A DNA stretch of 64,000 bases, taken from assembly GCA_003225055.1 (NCBI GenBank), contig QIAU01000179.1:1-64000 (forward strand), read 5' to 3'. Source of the DNA: Acidobacteriota bacterium. Its GTDB lineage: Bacteria; Acidobacteriota; Terriglobia; Terriglobales; Acidobacteriaceae. Positions 34,432 to 42,746 of this stretch are shown one piece after another. Numbering within the stretch: position 1 is the stretch's first letter; each line of letters starts with the position of its first letter. The notes beneath the pieces are model-generated. The model was not told where the DNA came from. It saw only the letters and a list, made by a program, of their open reading frames with translations, and searched no databases. The translations under genes and the position numbers were made by a program.

Positions 34432-36036
34432 TTACGGGAGTGTACCCGCCAGGAAGATAGTACCGTCCTGCGCTCCTGAGCCGCGGGGCCGGACCAGGAA
34501 GACGACATCTTGACCACTCTTGAGGGTAGTCTGCACTTTATTGAAGTCGTCTTCGCTGTTGACGGGCTGCTTGTTGACCTCCAGGATAACGTCGCCGCGA
34601 TTCAGACCGACATCATCGGCGAACGAGCCGGGCTTGACGTCGTGAACCACCACGCCTTTGCCTGCGGCCACGCCCAGGCGATCCGCCATGTCAGCCGTCA
34701 AACTGCCAACCGTAAGTCCGAGTTTGCTGGGCTTGGGCTGAGTCTCGTCATTGCCTTCCTCGTCCTGGCCGAGGCGCGAGGCGAACAACTTGGCACGATC
34801 GGCGATCGTAACCGTGGTTTCCTGCTTCTTTCCATTGCGGACAAAGCCCATCCTGGCCTTGGCGCCCGGCTTCAAACCGGCAATCTCGGCCACCAATTCG
34901 TCGCCATTTTTGACCTCTTTGCCTTCCACGCTCGTGATGGTGTCGCCGACTTTCAGGCCAGCCTGCTCGGCAGGGCTTCCCGGTACCACGTTCTGAATGG
35001 TCACACCACTACCGTTGACCCCATAGACACGAGCAATCGCCGGATTCTGCTGCGAAGAGAATTCAACTCCGATCGATCCGCGCGAAACCCGGTGTTCCGG
35101 ACCAATGAGCTGGTTGTAAACCTGCACCACGGTGTTCGAAGGCAGGGCGAAGCCGACCCCGGCGTAAGAACTGGTTTCAGTGAGGATCGCGGTATTGATA
35201 CCAATCACTTCACCGGCCATGTTGACCAGCGGCCCGCCGGAGTTGCCGGGATTGATGGCAGCATCGGTCTGAATGAACGACTGGAAGTTGCGCTGGGGGA
35301 CGATCTCGCGACCTTTGGCCGAAACAATGCCGGCCGTCACGGTTTCCTGCAGGCCGAAGGGACTGCCGACGGCGAGCACCCAGTCGCCCACTTGCATGCC
35401 GTCAGAATTGCCCAGCTTGGCGGCGGGTAGCGGCTTGCTGTAGTCGATCTTGATGACGGCCAAGTCAGTTTCCTGATCGGTGCCAATTACCTTCGCATCA
35501 TGCAGCACCCCCGGCGGGTCATCCTGGAGTCTCACGCGAATGCGGTCCGCCTTCTCCACCACGTGCCGGTTGGTGATGATGTATCCCTTGCCGTCGACGA
35601 TTACACCCGAGCCGAGCGACTTCTCACGAATGGTGCCGGCATCCGGTCCACCCTGGCCACCGAAGAAACGATCGAAGAAGTCCTGGAAGGGATTGTCGTC
35701 GTCTCCGCCTCCATCCGGAACATGGGGATTATCGGGACCAGGCCGTAGCCGTCCCCGCCGGTGCGGATTCTTGATGGTCGATTCGGTGTTGATGTTTACG
35801 ACGCTCGGCTCTAATTGCTTGGCTATCTGGGAGAAGGCGTTGGAAAGCTGCTGCGGCGCCGGGACCGAAAGAGGGGTGGCATCGGAGGCCTTGCTCTGGC
35901 CCTCCTTGCCCTTTACTCCATAGGAAATCACCGTGCCGATTAGAATGCCAACCGCCAGCGTGACCAGGATGGTCAGCGTGTAGGCCAGGCGGTTTGCTTT
36001 AAAACGTACCCAGAGAGCGCTGGCGCGCGGGTCCAT
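34432..36036 (-). CDS. Do-like serine protease (DegP/DegQ family)
   Basis: 534 residues. One N-terminal membrane segment (about 20-40) is followed by the trypsin-like domain. The catalytic triad is His158 (NRHVV), Asp191 (DLAVIK) and Ser266 (GNSGGPL). PDZ domains follow at about residues 320-400 and 440-520. GGAGG lies about 11 nt before the ATG. Periplasmic Do proteases remove misfolded or damaged proteins and respond to envelope stress. The acidic DGGGDDDNPFQDFFDRFFGG stretch before the protease domain resembles the regulatory loop region of this family. Confidence 0.93.
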   Translation of the reverse strand: MDPRASALWVRFKANRLAYTLTILVTLAVGILIGTVISYGVKGKEGQSKASDATPLSVPAPQQLSNAFSQIAKQLEPSVVNINTESTIKNPHRRGRLRPGPDNPHVPDGGGDDDNPFQDFFDRFFGGQGGPDAGTIREKSLGSGVIVDGKGYIITNRHVVEKADRIRVRLQDDPPGVLHDAKVIGTDQETDLAVIKIDYSKPLPAAKLGNSDGMQVGDWVLAVGSPFGLQETVTAGIVSAKGREIVPQRNFQSFIQTDAAINPGNSGGPLVNMAGEVIGINTAILTETSSYAGVGFALPSNTVVQVYNQLIGPEHRVSRGSIGVEFSSQQNPAIARVYGVNGSGVTIQNVVPGSPAEQAGLKVGDTITSVEGKEVKNGDELVAEIAGLKPGAKARMGFVRNGKKQETTVTIADRAKLFASRLGQDEEGNDETQPKPSKLGLTVGSLTADMADRLGVAAGKGVVVHDVKPGSFADDVGLNRGDVILEVNKQPVNSEDDFNKVQTTLKSGQDVVFLVRPRGSGAQDGTIFLAGTLP

Positions 36037-36213
36037 ACTTAACGTTCCTCCAGAGAACTCGAACTAAAAGATTATACCTGCCGGGAATAAAGTGGTGCTC
36101 GGGCAGGAACCTCCTATGGTTGTTAGACGCGGACTGCGGGCAAAGAGTTACCGCGGTTTCCAGTCTATTTCCCGCATCTTCAAGCTCGCTTCCCGGCGAC
36201 GCGGAATCCGGCC

Positions 36214-37476
36214 TCATTCGCCCACCCCGGCGAGCGCCAGCAGGGTAAGCAGAATTCGCTTCAATCCAACTTCGCGGCCGTGGCCATCGAACCATTCCTG
36301 CAAGGTGTGCGCCCCGCCCCCTGTGCCACCCCCGCCGATAGCGATCGCTTCGCGTCCGAGAGAGAGCGGAATGTTGGCGTCGGTTGACGCGCGCTGCACC
36401 TGCGCCACATTGCCCAGGTGAGCGTCGGCCGCGCGGACTACCTCGAGAATGCGGGCGCCAGCCGGTAGCTCTCCGCCGGGACGATTGCCGATCGTCACCA
36501 CTTCCGAGCTCAAGCCGAACGGGCGGCGCTGCGAGTTGGGACGGGACTCCATCTGAATGTTCTCCGTTTCGATGGCGTGGTCAAGGGCAACACGCAGCAC
36601 GCCCGCCAGTCGCTCGATTTCGGCCGTCGAGGTCGACCGGATATCCACTCGCATGCTGGCCGATTCGGGAATGGAATTCACCGACGTCCCGCCGCGGATT
36701 ACGCCAATATTGAAAGTCGTTTTGGGCGAGGCGGGCAGCGGAGTTTGAGCAAACATCTCGATGGCCCGGGCCAGCACCACGATCGGGTTGGGTGCTCCAA
36801 AGTCGCTCCAGGAGTGTCCGCCCGGGCCGCGCACGATGATTTCAAAACGCCGGCTGCCCAGCGCTTCAGCAACAATCGTGTCGTTCCCCGCACCATCCAG
36901 CACAACGTTGCTGGCGATCGAATCGCGCCAGTGCCGCTCGGAAAAAATATGTCTCATGCCGCGAAGATCGCCCTCACCTTCCTCCCCGACATTGCCGATG
37001 AACAAAAGCGGCGCGGCGTTCTTGAGGCGCGACTCGCGCAGCGCTCCGGCCACGGCCAGCAGGGCGATGACCCCGGCGCCATTGTCCGACACCCCGGGGC
37101 CGTAGAGGCGAGTTCCCTGCTGACGGATGTTGAGGGGAGTACCCGCGGGAAAAACCGTGTCTACATGCGCGCTCAGGGCAACGTACTTGTTGCCGGTTCC
37201 GGGGCGAATGCCGAAAACGTTTCCTACCCGATCGCTATGAACGTCACCCAAGCCAAGTTCGAGGAAACGTTCCCGCAGCCACTCGCTGCGCCCTTGCTCC
37301 CCAAAAGGGGGAGCCGGAATGCTGGCCAGGTCCAGCTGCCATTGGGTCAGTTCGTCCTCGTTCGACAAGAACCAGGCGAAGGCGGAACGGACTTCGGCTA
37401 GAGCCGCCAGACGCGCGATTTCCTGCTGCAGCGCCGGGAATAAATTGGAGACCTCCGGGCGCGAGGTGAGGGCCAT
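36214..37476 (-). CDS. M20-family metallopeptidase (peptidase T/CPG2-like)
   Basis: About 420 residues. Zinc-site motifs of the M20 family are visible: SAHVDTVFPAG (His and Asp), GVSDNGAGVIALL (Asp) and GNVGEEGEGDL (Glu pair). A dimerisation domain, RFEIIVRGPGGHSWSDFGAPNPI, follows. The ATG at 37476 is preferred to an upstream TTG, since it follows the usual start codon choice. It cleaves dipeptides, tripeptides or acylated amino acids. It stands alone. Confidence 0.85.
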   Translation of the reverse strand: MALTSRPEVSNLFPALQQEIARLAALAEVRSAFAWFLSNEDELTQWQLDLASIPAPPFGEQGRSEWLRERFLELGLGDVHSDRVGNVFGIRPGTGNKYVALSAHVDTVFPAGTPLNIRQQGTRLYGPGVSDNGAGVIALLAVAGALRESRLKNAAPLLFIGNVGEEGEGDLRGMRHIFSERHWRDSIASNVVLDGAGNDTIVAEALGSRRFEIIVRGPGGHSWSDFGAPNPIVVLARAIEMFAQTPLPASPKTTFNIGVIRGGTSVNSIPESASMRVDIRSTSTAEIERLAGVLRVALDHAIETENIQMESRPNSQRRPFGLSSEVVTIGNRPGGELPAGARILEVVRAADAHLGNVAQVQRASTDANIPLSLGREAIAIGGGGTGGGAHTLQEWFDGHGREVGLKRILLTLLALAGVGE

Positions 37477-37664
37477 GGTCAATTGGCATATTACAACGCT
37501 GGGGAAGGTGCGGGGGAACGGCCTTGGCAGGTTGTAGATTACGCAAGATTGAGTGAGGGATTACCGTTGCGGGGCCCTTTATGATGCCGCTGGTCGACGC
37601 AAGATCCTGGGTACGCCTCCTCACATCACGACATCCCTTAGATGGTTGCGTGTCGATCAGGCCC

Positions 37665-38909
37665 TCAGCGGGCTTTGGCGGACTGCAGGCATTCCAGGAT
37701 TTCCGCTTCGGTGAGGGTGTGATCGGACGATTTGGCGCGCTTGTAGATGCGTTCCACCAGTTCTTCGGACGCCTCCAGGCCGCGGTGCTCCAACCAGAAA
37801 ATCACGTTGGATTTGCCGCTCATGGGACCGATGTCGATGATCTGCTCCAGGCCGAAAACATGGGAAGGAACGCCGGAGTAGACCGTGTTGGCCAGTTCGA
37901 CATCGTTCTTCTTGAAGGCTTTGATGACGGCAGCGGCGTGAACCCCCGTCGCAGTGCGGAACGCATCTTCGCCGAGCACGGGATAATTTACCGGGATAGG
38001 AACGCCGGTTGCTTTCGAGACGGCGTGACAGTAGTCCTTCAGCCGGGTCAGATCCTGTTCGGCCCACGGCGAAAGGCCCATGAGCTTCAGATTGACCAGC
38101 ATCTGGTCCATTTGCGTGTTGCCCACGCGCTCTCCGATTCCGATCGCCGTGGCATGGACGCAAGTGGCTCCGGCAACGAGCGCTGCCATGGCATTGGCAA
38201 TCGCGAGACCACGGTCGCAGTGTCCATGCCAGTCCACGCGAATGGTCTCGCCCGAAGGTTTGACAATTTCATCCAGCACAAAGCGTACCAAGGCGAAGGC
38301 GCCCATGGGAGTGGCGTGTCCGGCGGTGTCGCAGATGACGATGGCGCGTGCGCCGCAGTTTATGGCCGTCGAATAGAGCCGCTTTACCGTTTCCGGATCG
38401 CAGCGAGTGGTGTCTTCGGTGACATACATCACCGGCAGCCCTAGCGAGACCGCATACTCAACCGCGCTCTCGGTGGTCTGGAGCAGGAAGTCGTCAGTCC
38501 AGCCTTCGGTGTAGCGGCGGATGGGACTGGAACCCAGGAACGCCGCGGCCTCAATGGTGAGACCTGTTCTCTCGACGATGTCGGCAATCGGGCGGATGTC
38601 GTTCTGATGCGTGCGGGCGGCGCAATTCGCCCGGATTTTCATTTTGTGCTTTACGATTTCGCGCGCCAGAGCTTCAACATGCTCAACCGCGCGGGGGCCG
38701 GCACCGGGCAAACCGAGATCGAGCGAATTGATACCAAGTTCCTCCATCAGGTGGAGGATCACAATTTTTTCCTGGATCGACGGATCGCGTACGGAGGGCG
38801 ACTGCAGGCCGTCGCGCAGGCTTTCGTCGTTGAGCAGCACCGGGCCCGCCGGCTTGAGCGATGCCGGATGCATTTGGTTCCAATCGTAGATGAGCTCGGA
38901 GGCCTTCAC
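37665..38909 (-). CDS. HMGL-like/2-isopropylmalate synthase-type DRE-TIM enzyme
   Basis: 414 residues starting at GTG. VLLNDESLRDGLQSPSV contains the DRE-TIM metallolyase catalytic motif (Arg-Asp). RVDWHGHCDRGLAIANAMAA contains the second metal/catalytic block (HGH) typical of LeuA/HCS/citramalate-type synthases and lyases. CDTAGHATPMGAF and AIGIGERVGNTQMDQML are the further signature blocks. It lacks the LeuA C-terminal regulatory domain, so it is not a feedback-regulated LeuA. Substrate unknown. Confidence 0.8.
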   Translation of the reverse strand: MKASELIYDWNQMHPASLKPAGPVLLNDESLRDGLQSPSVRDPSIQEKIVILHLMEELGINSLDLGLPGAGPRAVEHVEALAREIVKHKMKIRANCAARTHQNDIRPIADIVERTGLTIEAAAFLGSSPIRRYTEGWTDDFLLQTTESAVEYAVSLGLPVMYVTEDTTRCDPETVKRLYSTAINCGARAIVICDTAGHATPMGAFALVRFVLDEIVKPSGETIRVDWHGHCDRGLAIANAMAALVAGATCVHATAIGIGERVGNTQMDQMLVNLKLMGLSPWAEQDLTRLKDYCHAVSKATGVPIPVNYPVLGEDAFRTATGVHAAAVIKAFKKNDVELANTVYSGVPSHVFGLEQIIDIGPMSGKSNVIFWLEHRGLEASEELVERIYKRAKSSDHTLTEAEILECLQSAKAR

Positions 38910-39050
38910 GCGATTTGCCAGTGGAGGAGTGGGCGTCTTGGCTCGCCCACCCGGGCAGAGCCCGGGGGCTTACCCTTAGTACTCCACATCAGGTCGGAGA
39001 TTTTGAATAGTAACCTTCAAATTACCCTAACTTTGACGGCCCAGGGCGAT

Positions 39051-39386
39051 TTATCCTTTCGGGGGCAGCGTCAATCCAAACACCGAGATCTGCCCCTGCC
39101 CGGCAACATTCACCCCGCGCAGATCTTCCGGGTTGGGCAGGTACAAAGTCTTGCAATATTCGCAGCGATAGACCTCGGCATCCTTACCCCAGGCTTGCTC
39201 TACGTCGCCACATCCCTGCTCGACAACGTCTGTCATGTAGTACCAGCGCTTGAGATGGCCGCCGCAGAACTTGCCTTTGTCATCCTTCTCATTGCAGGAG
39301 CGCTGGCCGACTTTCTTAATCTTTACTTTATGATGAGGGAGTTGCTGGGGAGTTTGTACCATTTCGGTTGTGGCCAAAGGACTCAC
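39051..39386 (-). CDS. Small C-rich hypothetical protein
   Basis: 111 residues. Cysteines RSCNEKDDKGKFC and YRCEYCKTLY suggest one zinc site (Cx8C...CxxC). The N-terminal start is uncertain: GTG 39386 has a weak GAG ribosome site, and ATG 39362 is also possible. No recognised family. The sequence resembles small FmdB-like or rubredoxin-like proteins. Confidence 0.5.
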   Translation of the reverse strand: MSPLATTEMVQTPQQLPHHKVKIKKVGQRSCNEKDDKGKFCGGHLKRWYYMTDVVEQGCGDVEQAWGKDAEVYRCEYCKTLYLPNPEDLRGVNVAGQGQISVFGLTLPPKG

Positions 39387-39491
39387 CCTCGCCCGCGGCC
39401 GGAGCCGCCGGATTCGGCGCCTTTCATTTTAACCGAAGGGATGGAACAGAGCCAGATTCGCCGGCTCGACACAGGCTCGACTTAGTCGGGC

Positions 39492-39971
39492 TTAGTCGAA
39501 CTCGCGTCTCGGAGCGGATTGTTCCGGTCCTACGCGACCGGCAGTGATGTCGGCGACGTAGTAGTTCTCGCCCCGGATGGGGGCGCCTGAGACGCGCCGC
39601 AGCATGGCAATCTGCCCCACATGACTCAGAGCATCGGCGATCGGACCTTGGAAGAGTTTTTCGACCGGAGCCTCGAGAGGCTGGTCGGAGGCGAGGTAAT
39701 CATCGAATGCTTTTAAAGCGCTGAAAAACCGGTCCACGTCTTTGTCCCAGTTCTGGGGCGCCGAGTCATGCCATTCGCGCTTGCCTTTGGCCATCGACAG
39801 AGCCCAATCCAGCAGGTCACCGAGATGGGCGAGTATCTTGCCCGGGACGCGTACTGTGTCACCACAGCGAAAATCGGCGAATTCCGACGGCGCGTTGCGA
39901 ATCGCCTTGCCACCGCGATAGGCCAGAGTAGCCAGCGTGTGCCGTAACATCTCGCGCTTAGGATCGGGCAC
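39492..39971 (-). CDS. DinB-superfamily-like protein
   Basis: 159 residues. HTLATLAYRGGKAI and HLGDLLDWALSMAKG, followed by GPIADALSHVGQIAMLRR, resemble the four-helix bundle with spaced histidines of DinB-like/DUF-type thiol transferase or metal-binding proteins. Substrate unknown. It is 18 nt downstream of the aldehyde dehydrogenase on the same strand, so the two are likely co-transcribed. Confidence 0.65.
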   Translation of the reverse strand: MPDPKREMLRHTLATLAYRGGKAIRNAPSEFADFRCGDTVRVPGKILAHLGDLLDWALSMAKGKREWHDSAPQNWDKDVDRFFSALKAFDDYLASDQPLEAPVEKLFQGPIADALSHVGQIAMLRRVSGAPIRGENYYVADITAGRVGPEQSAPRREFD

Positions 39972-39989
39972 TTTCTCCTCCTTGCGACA

Positions 39990-41564
39990 CTAGAGCCGCC
40001 CTTTGCGGACGTACGCGCCGGTCGAGCGCAGCGCTCCCTGAACCCGCGTCAGCCAGCTCGGCGAGAACATCAGATCGACGAAACCTTCCATCTGCCGCGT
40101 GAACGCTTCGCCGTAACCATACCACCAGACTTTTTTTACGCCCGGCAGCCGGTCCGAATCCACGTACTTCGTGCGCACCATCTCTTCCAGGCCTAATGGC
40201 CCGTGGGTGCGGCCGAGTCCGCTGACCCGTACGCCGCCATGCGGCGCCTCGCTGATGCCAAACGAGCTCACGACATCGTTCACCAGCACCGAGCCGGCGG
40301 AAATGCGCGCCGCCATTCGTTCTCCGCGAGCGCGATCCCGGGTCCACAGGCTGGCGGCAAGTCCAAACTCCGAGTCGTTGGCGAGGCGAACCGCTTCCTC
40401 GTCGTTGTCAAAGGGCATGATCGGCAACACCGGACCAAACGTCTCTTCGCGCATGATGCGCATTCGGTGAGTTACATCGGCCAGCACAGTGGGGGCGTAG
40501 AAATTCGGCCCCCGCTCGGGCAGACGTTTCCCCCCGGTCAGCACACGGGCTCCCAGCGCCCTGGCATCTTCCACGTGAGATTCGACGATGCGCAACTGCC
40601 GTTCGTGGATGATCGGGCCGACATCGGTCTCGGGATCGAGGCCATTGCCGACCCGCAGCTTGCGGGTCTTCTCGACACACCGCTCGACAAAGCGGTCGTA
40701 CAAGCTGCGGTGCACGTAGCAGCGCTCGACCGAGAGGCACGCCTGTCCCGCGTTGACGAAGGCGCCCCAAACGGCACCGCTAGAAACGACGTCCACATCA
40801 ACGTCATCCAGAACCAGCATGGGATCTTTGCCGCCCAGCTCGAGGACAACCGGAAGCAGGCGTGCGGCAGCAACCTGTGCGACTCTCTTGCCGCTGGGAA
40901 CACTTCCGGTAAAGATCAGTTTGTCGAGCTCCGAGTCGGCGAGCGCGGCGCCGGTGGCGCCGTCTCCCACCACCAGTTGAAAGACATCCTGGGGCACGCC
41001 TGCGGCATGGAGTAACGAGTTGAGCTCCAGCGCGCACAGCGATGTGAACTCGGAGGGCTTGAGCAAAACCGCGTTTCCGGCGACCAGCGCGCCCAGCACC
41101 TCGGTGGCGGGAGTCGAGAACGGATAATTCCAGGGGGAAATGATGCCGATCACGCCATAAGGTTCGCGGAGCAAGAGGCCTGACTTCGTCTTCATCGCCA
41201 GGCTGCCGTGGGGTACCGGTTCGGGGCGCAGCAGGCGATAGGCGTTGTCGAGGAGAAACCGCGCCGTGTCCAACACAACAACGACTTCTGTGAGTAAAGC
41301 CTCCACGTAGGGCTTGCCCACTTCGCGACTGACTAGCTGCGCGACCCCGGATTTGTTCTCGTGCAGAAGCTGTTGAAACTTGCGGATTATGGCAAGCCGA
41401 TTTCGAATGCCAAGCGCATTCCAATTCCCTTGTGCACTATGGGCGCGCGATACCGCCCGGCGAACCTCTTCACCGCTGGCGGAGTCAAACGAGCCCAAGG
41501 TCTCGCCGGTCGCGGGATTGGTTGAGACCACCTTGTGGACAGCGATTTCAAGGTCGGTTGCCAT
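39990..41564 (-). CDS. Aldehyde dehydrogenase
   Basis: 524 residues. Landmarks are YGVIGIISPWNYPFSTPATE, catalytic Glu about 242 in LELGGKDP and catalytic Cys about 276 in NAGQAC. The C-terminal extension after the catalytic domain (residues about 470-524, RQMEGFVDLMFSPSW) is longer than in the first ALDH of the window and resembles ALDHs with a membrane-associated tail such as coniferyl/fatty aldehyde enzymes. Substrate not predictable. The DinB-like gene follows. Confidence 0.88.
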   Translation of the reverse strand: MATDLEIAVHKVVSTNPATGETLGSFDSASGEEVRRAVSRAHSAQGNWNALGIRNRLAIIRKFQQLLHENKSGVAQLVSREVGKPYVEALLTEVVVVLDTARFLLDNAYRLLRPEPVPHGSLAMKTKSGLLLREPYGVIGIISPWNYPFSTPATEVLGALVAGNAVLLKPSEFTSLCALELNSLLHAAGVPQDVFQLVVGDGATGAALADSELDKLIFTGSVPSGKRVAQVAAARLLPVVLELGGKDPMLVLDDVDVDVVSSGAVWGAFVNAGQACLSVERCYVHRSLYDRFVERCVEKTRKLRVGNGLDPETDVGPIIHERQLRIVESHVEDARALGARVLTGGKRLPERGPNFYAPTVLADVTHRMRIMREETFGPVLPIMPFDNDEEAVRLANDSEFGLAASLWTRDRARGERMAARISAGSVLVNDVVSSFGISEAPHGGVRVSGLGRTHGPLGLEEMVRTKYVDSDRLPGVKKVWWYGYGEAFTRQMEGFVDLMFSPSWLTRVQGALRSTGAYVRKGRL

Positions 41565-41738
41565 GGAACCCCAGTCTAGACCAGTTCAGGGTCTGAGAGT
41601 GCGGTTTCACGGTCGATCGCCGCGAAAATTGCCCAGTTCTGACCCGGGATCCTTCACAGCCTGGCCTCCGTCCAGGATGCCCTTCTATGGATCTGGCCTT
41701 CTCGGCGTACGCGGCGTTCTCGGCGGCAAATCCGATTC

Positions 41739-42491
41739 TTAATATTCCACGGAAACCAGGCACAGCCCGCTGGCGGGTGCGGTTGCGCCGGCGGCGGAAC
41801 GGTCCCGGGCTTCTAAAATTCCTCTGACCTCTTCCGGCTGCAGCGTTCCTTTGCCCACCAAAACAAACGTGCCTACCAGGTTGCGAACCATGTGATGAAG
41901 GAAGCCGCTGCCTCGCACGGCGTAGATGAGTTCGTCCATCTGGCGTTTCCATTCCGAACAAAAGATTGTCCGAAGATTAGATATTTCTTGATCCTCTTGG
42001 CCGCGCTCCGGATCGACTGCACGAAAGGAGGTAAAATCGTGCTCGCCAACCACGAATTTCGCGGCACAGGACATCGCGTTCTCGTCCAGCGGATAAGGGA
42101 AATGCCAGACATAACGTGCCAGAAAGGGCGGGCAAATCGGAGCGCGGTAGATGCGGTACTGGTAGGTTTTGGCGCGGGCCGACTTACGAGCATGAAACTC
42201 TGCCGGGACTTCCTTCGCTTCTAATACCCGAACCGACGCAGGCAATACATCGTTTAGGGCTTTGACCAGATTTTCCGCGGGAATGGTCGATTGCGTGCCG
42301 AAGGTGGCTACCTGCGCCTGAGCATGCACACCTCGGTCGGTGCGGCCCGAGCCTTGCGGCAAGACCTTTTCTCCGGTTACACGTCCAATAGCTGTTGCGA
42401 GCGTTCCCTGGACCGTTGGTGTCTCCGGCTGCACCTGCCATCCGGAGAACTCCGACCCGTCGTAGGACAGGATGAGCTTCAGGTTACGCAT
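41739..42491 (-). CDS. truA: tRNA pseudouridine(38-40) synthase TruA
   Basis: About 250 residues. MRNLKLILSYDGSEFSGWQ is the TruA start; SGRTDRGVHA holds the catalytic Asp, and KTYQYRIYR, FLHHMVRNLVG and AGATAPASGLCL are the conserved blocks. It forms pseudouridine at positions 38, 39 or 40 of the anticodon stem of many tRNAs. The ATG at 42491 (MRNLKLIL) is preferred to an upstream start because of family length. Confidence 0.93.
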   Translation of the reverse strand: MRNLKLILSYDGSEFSGWQVQPETPTVQGTLATAIGRVTGEKVLPQGSGRTDRGVHAQAQVATFGTQSTIPAENLVKALNDVLPASVRVLEAKEVPAEFHARKSARAKTYQYRIYRAPICPPFLARYVWHFPYPLDENAMSCAAKFVVGEHDFTSFRAVDPERGQEDQEISNLRTIFCSEWKRQMDELIYAVRGSGFLHHMVRNLVGTFVLVGKGTLQPEEVRGILEARDRSAAGATAPASGLCLVSVEY

Positions 42492-42746
42492 CCCGCTTTT
42501 TTGGAATCCTCCCGGCACGCGGGTCATCTTAAAGATTTACCAGCGGGCGTGTCGGCAATCACCAACCGTCCGCAAAGCGTCAGCTATACTATTGCATTTC
42601 CCAGGCAACCACAGCACAAGGCAGAGAATGCTCTCGGCCGCGCGGCGAAGAACGGGAACCAGAGCCGCGCATTTTGCGTAATACGTGTTGATTACCAGGA
42701 ACTTTTGCAGTCTGCATGCAAGCTTTCATTCCATGGAGATGATCGA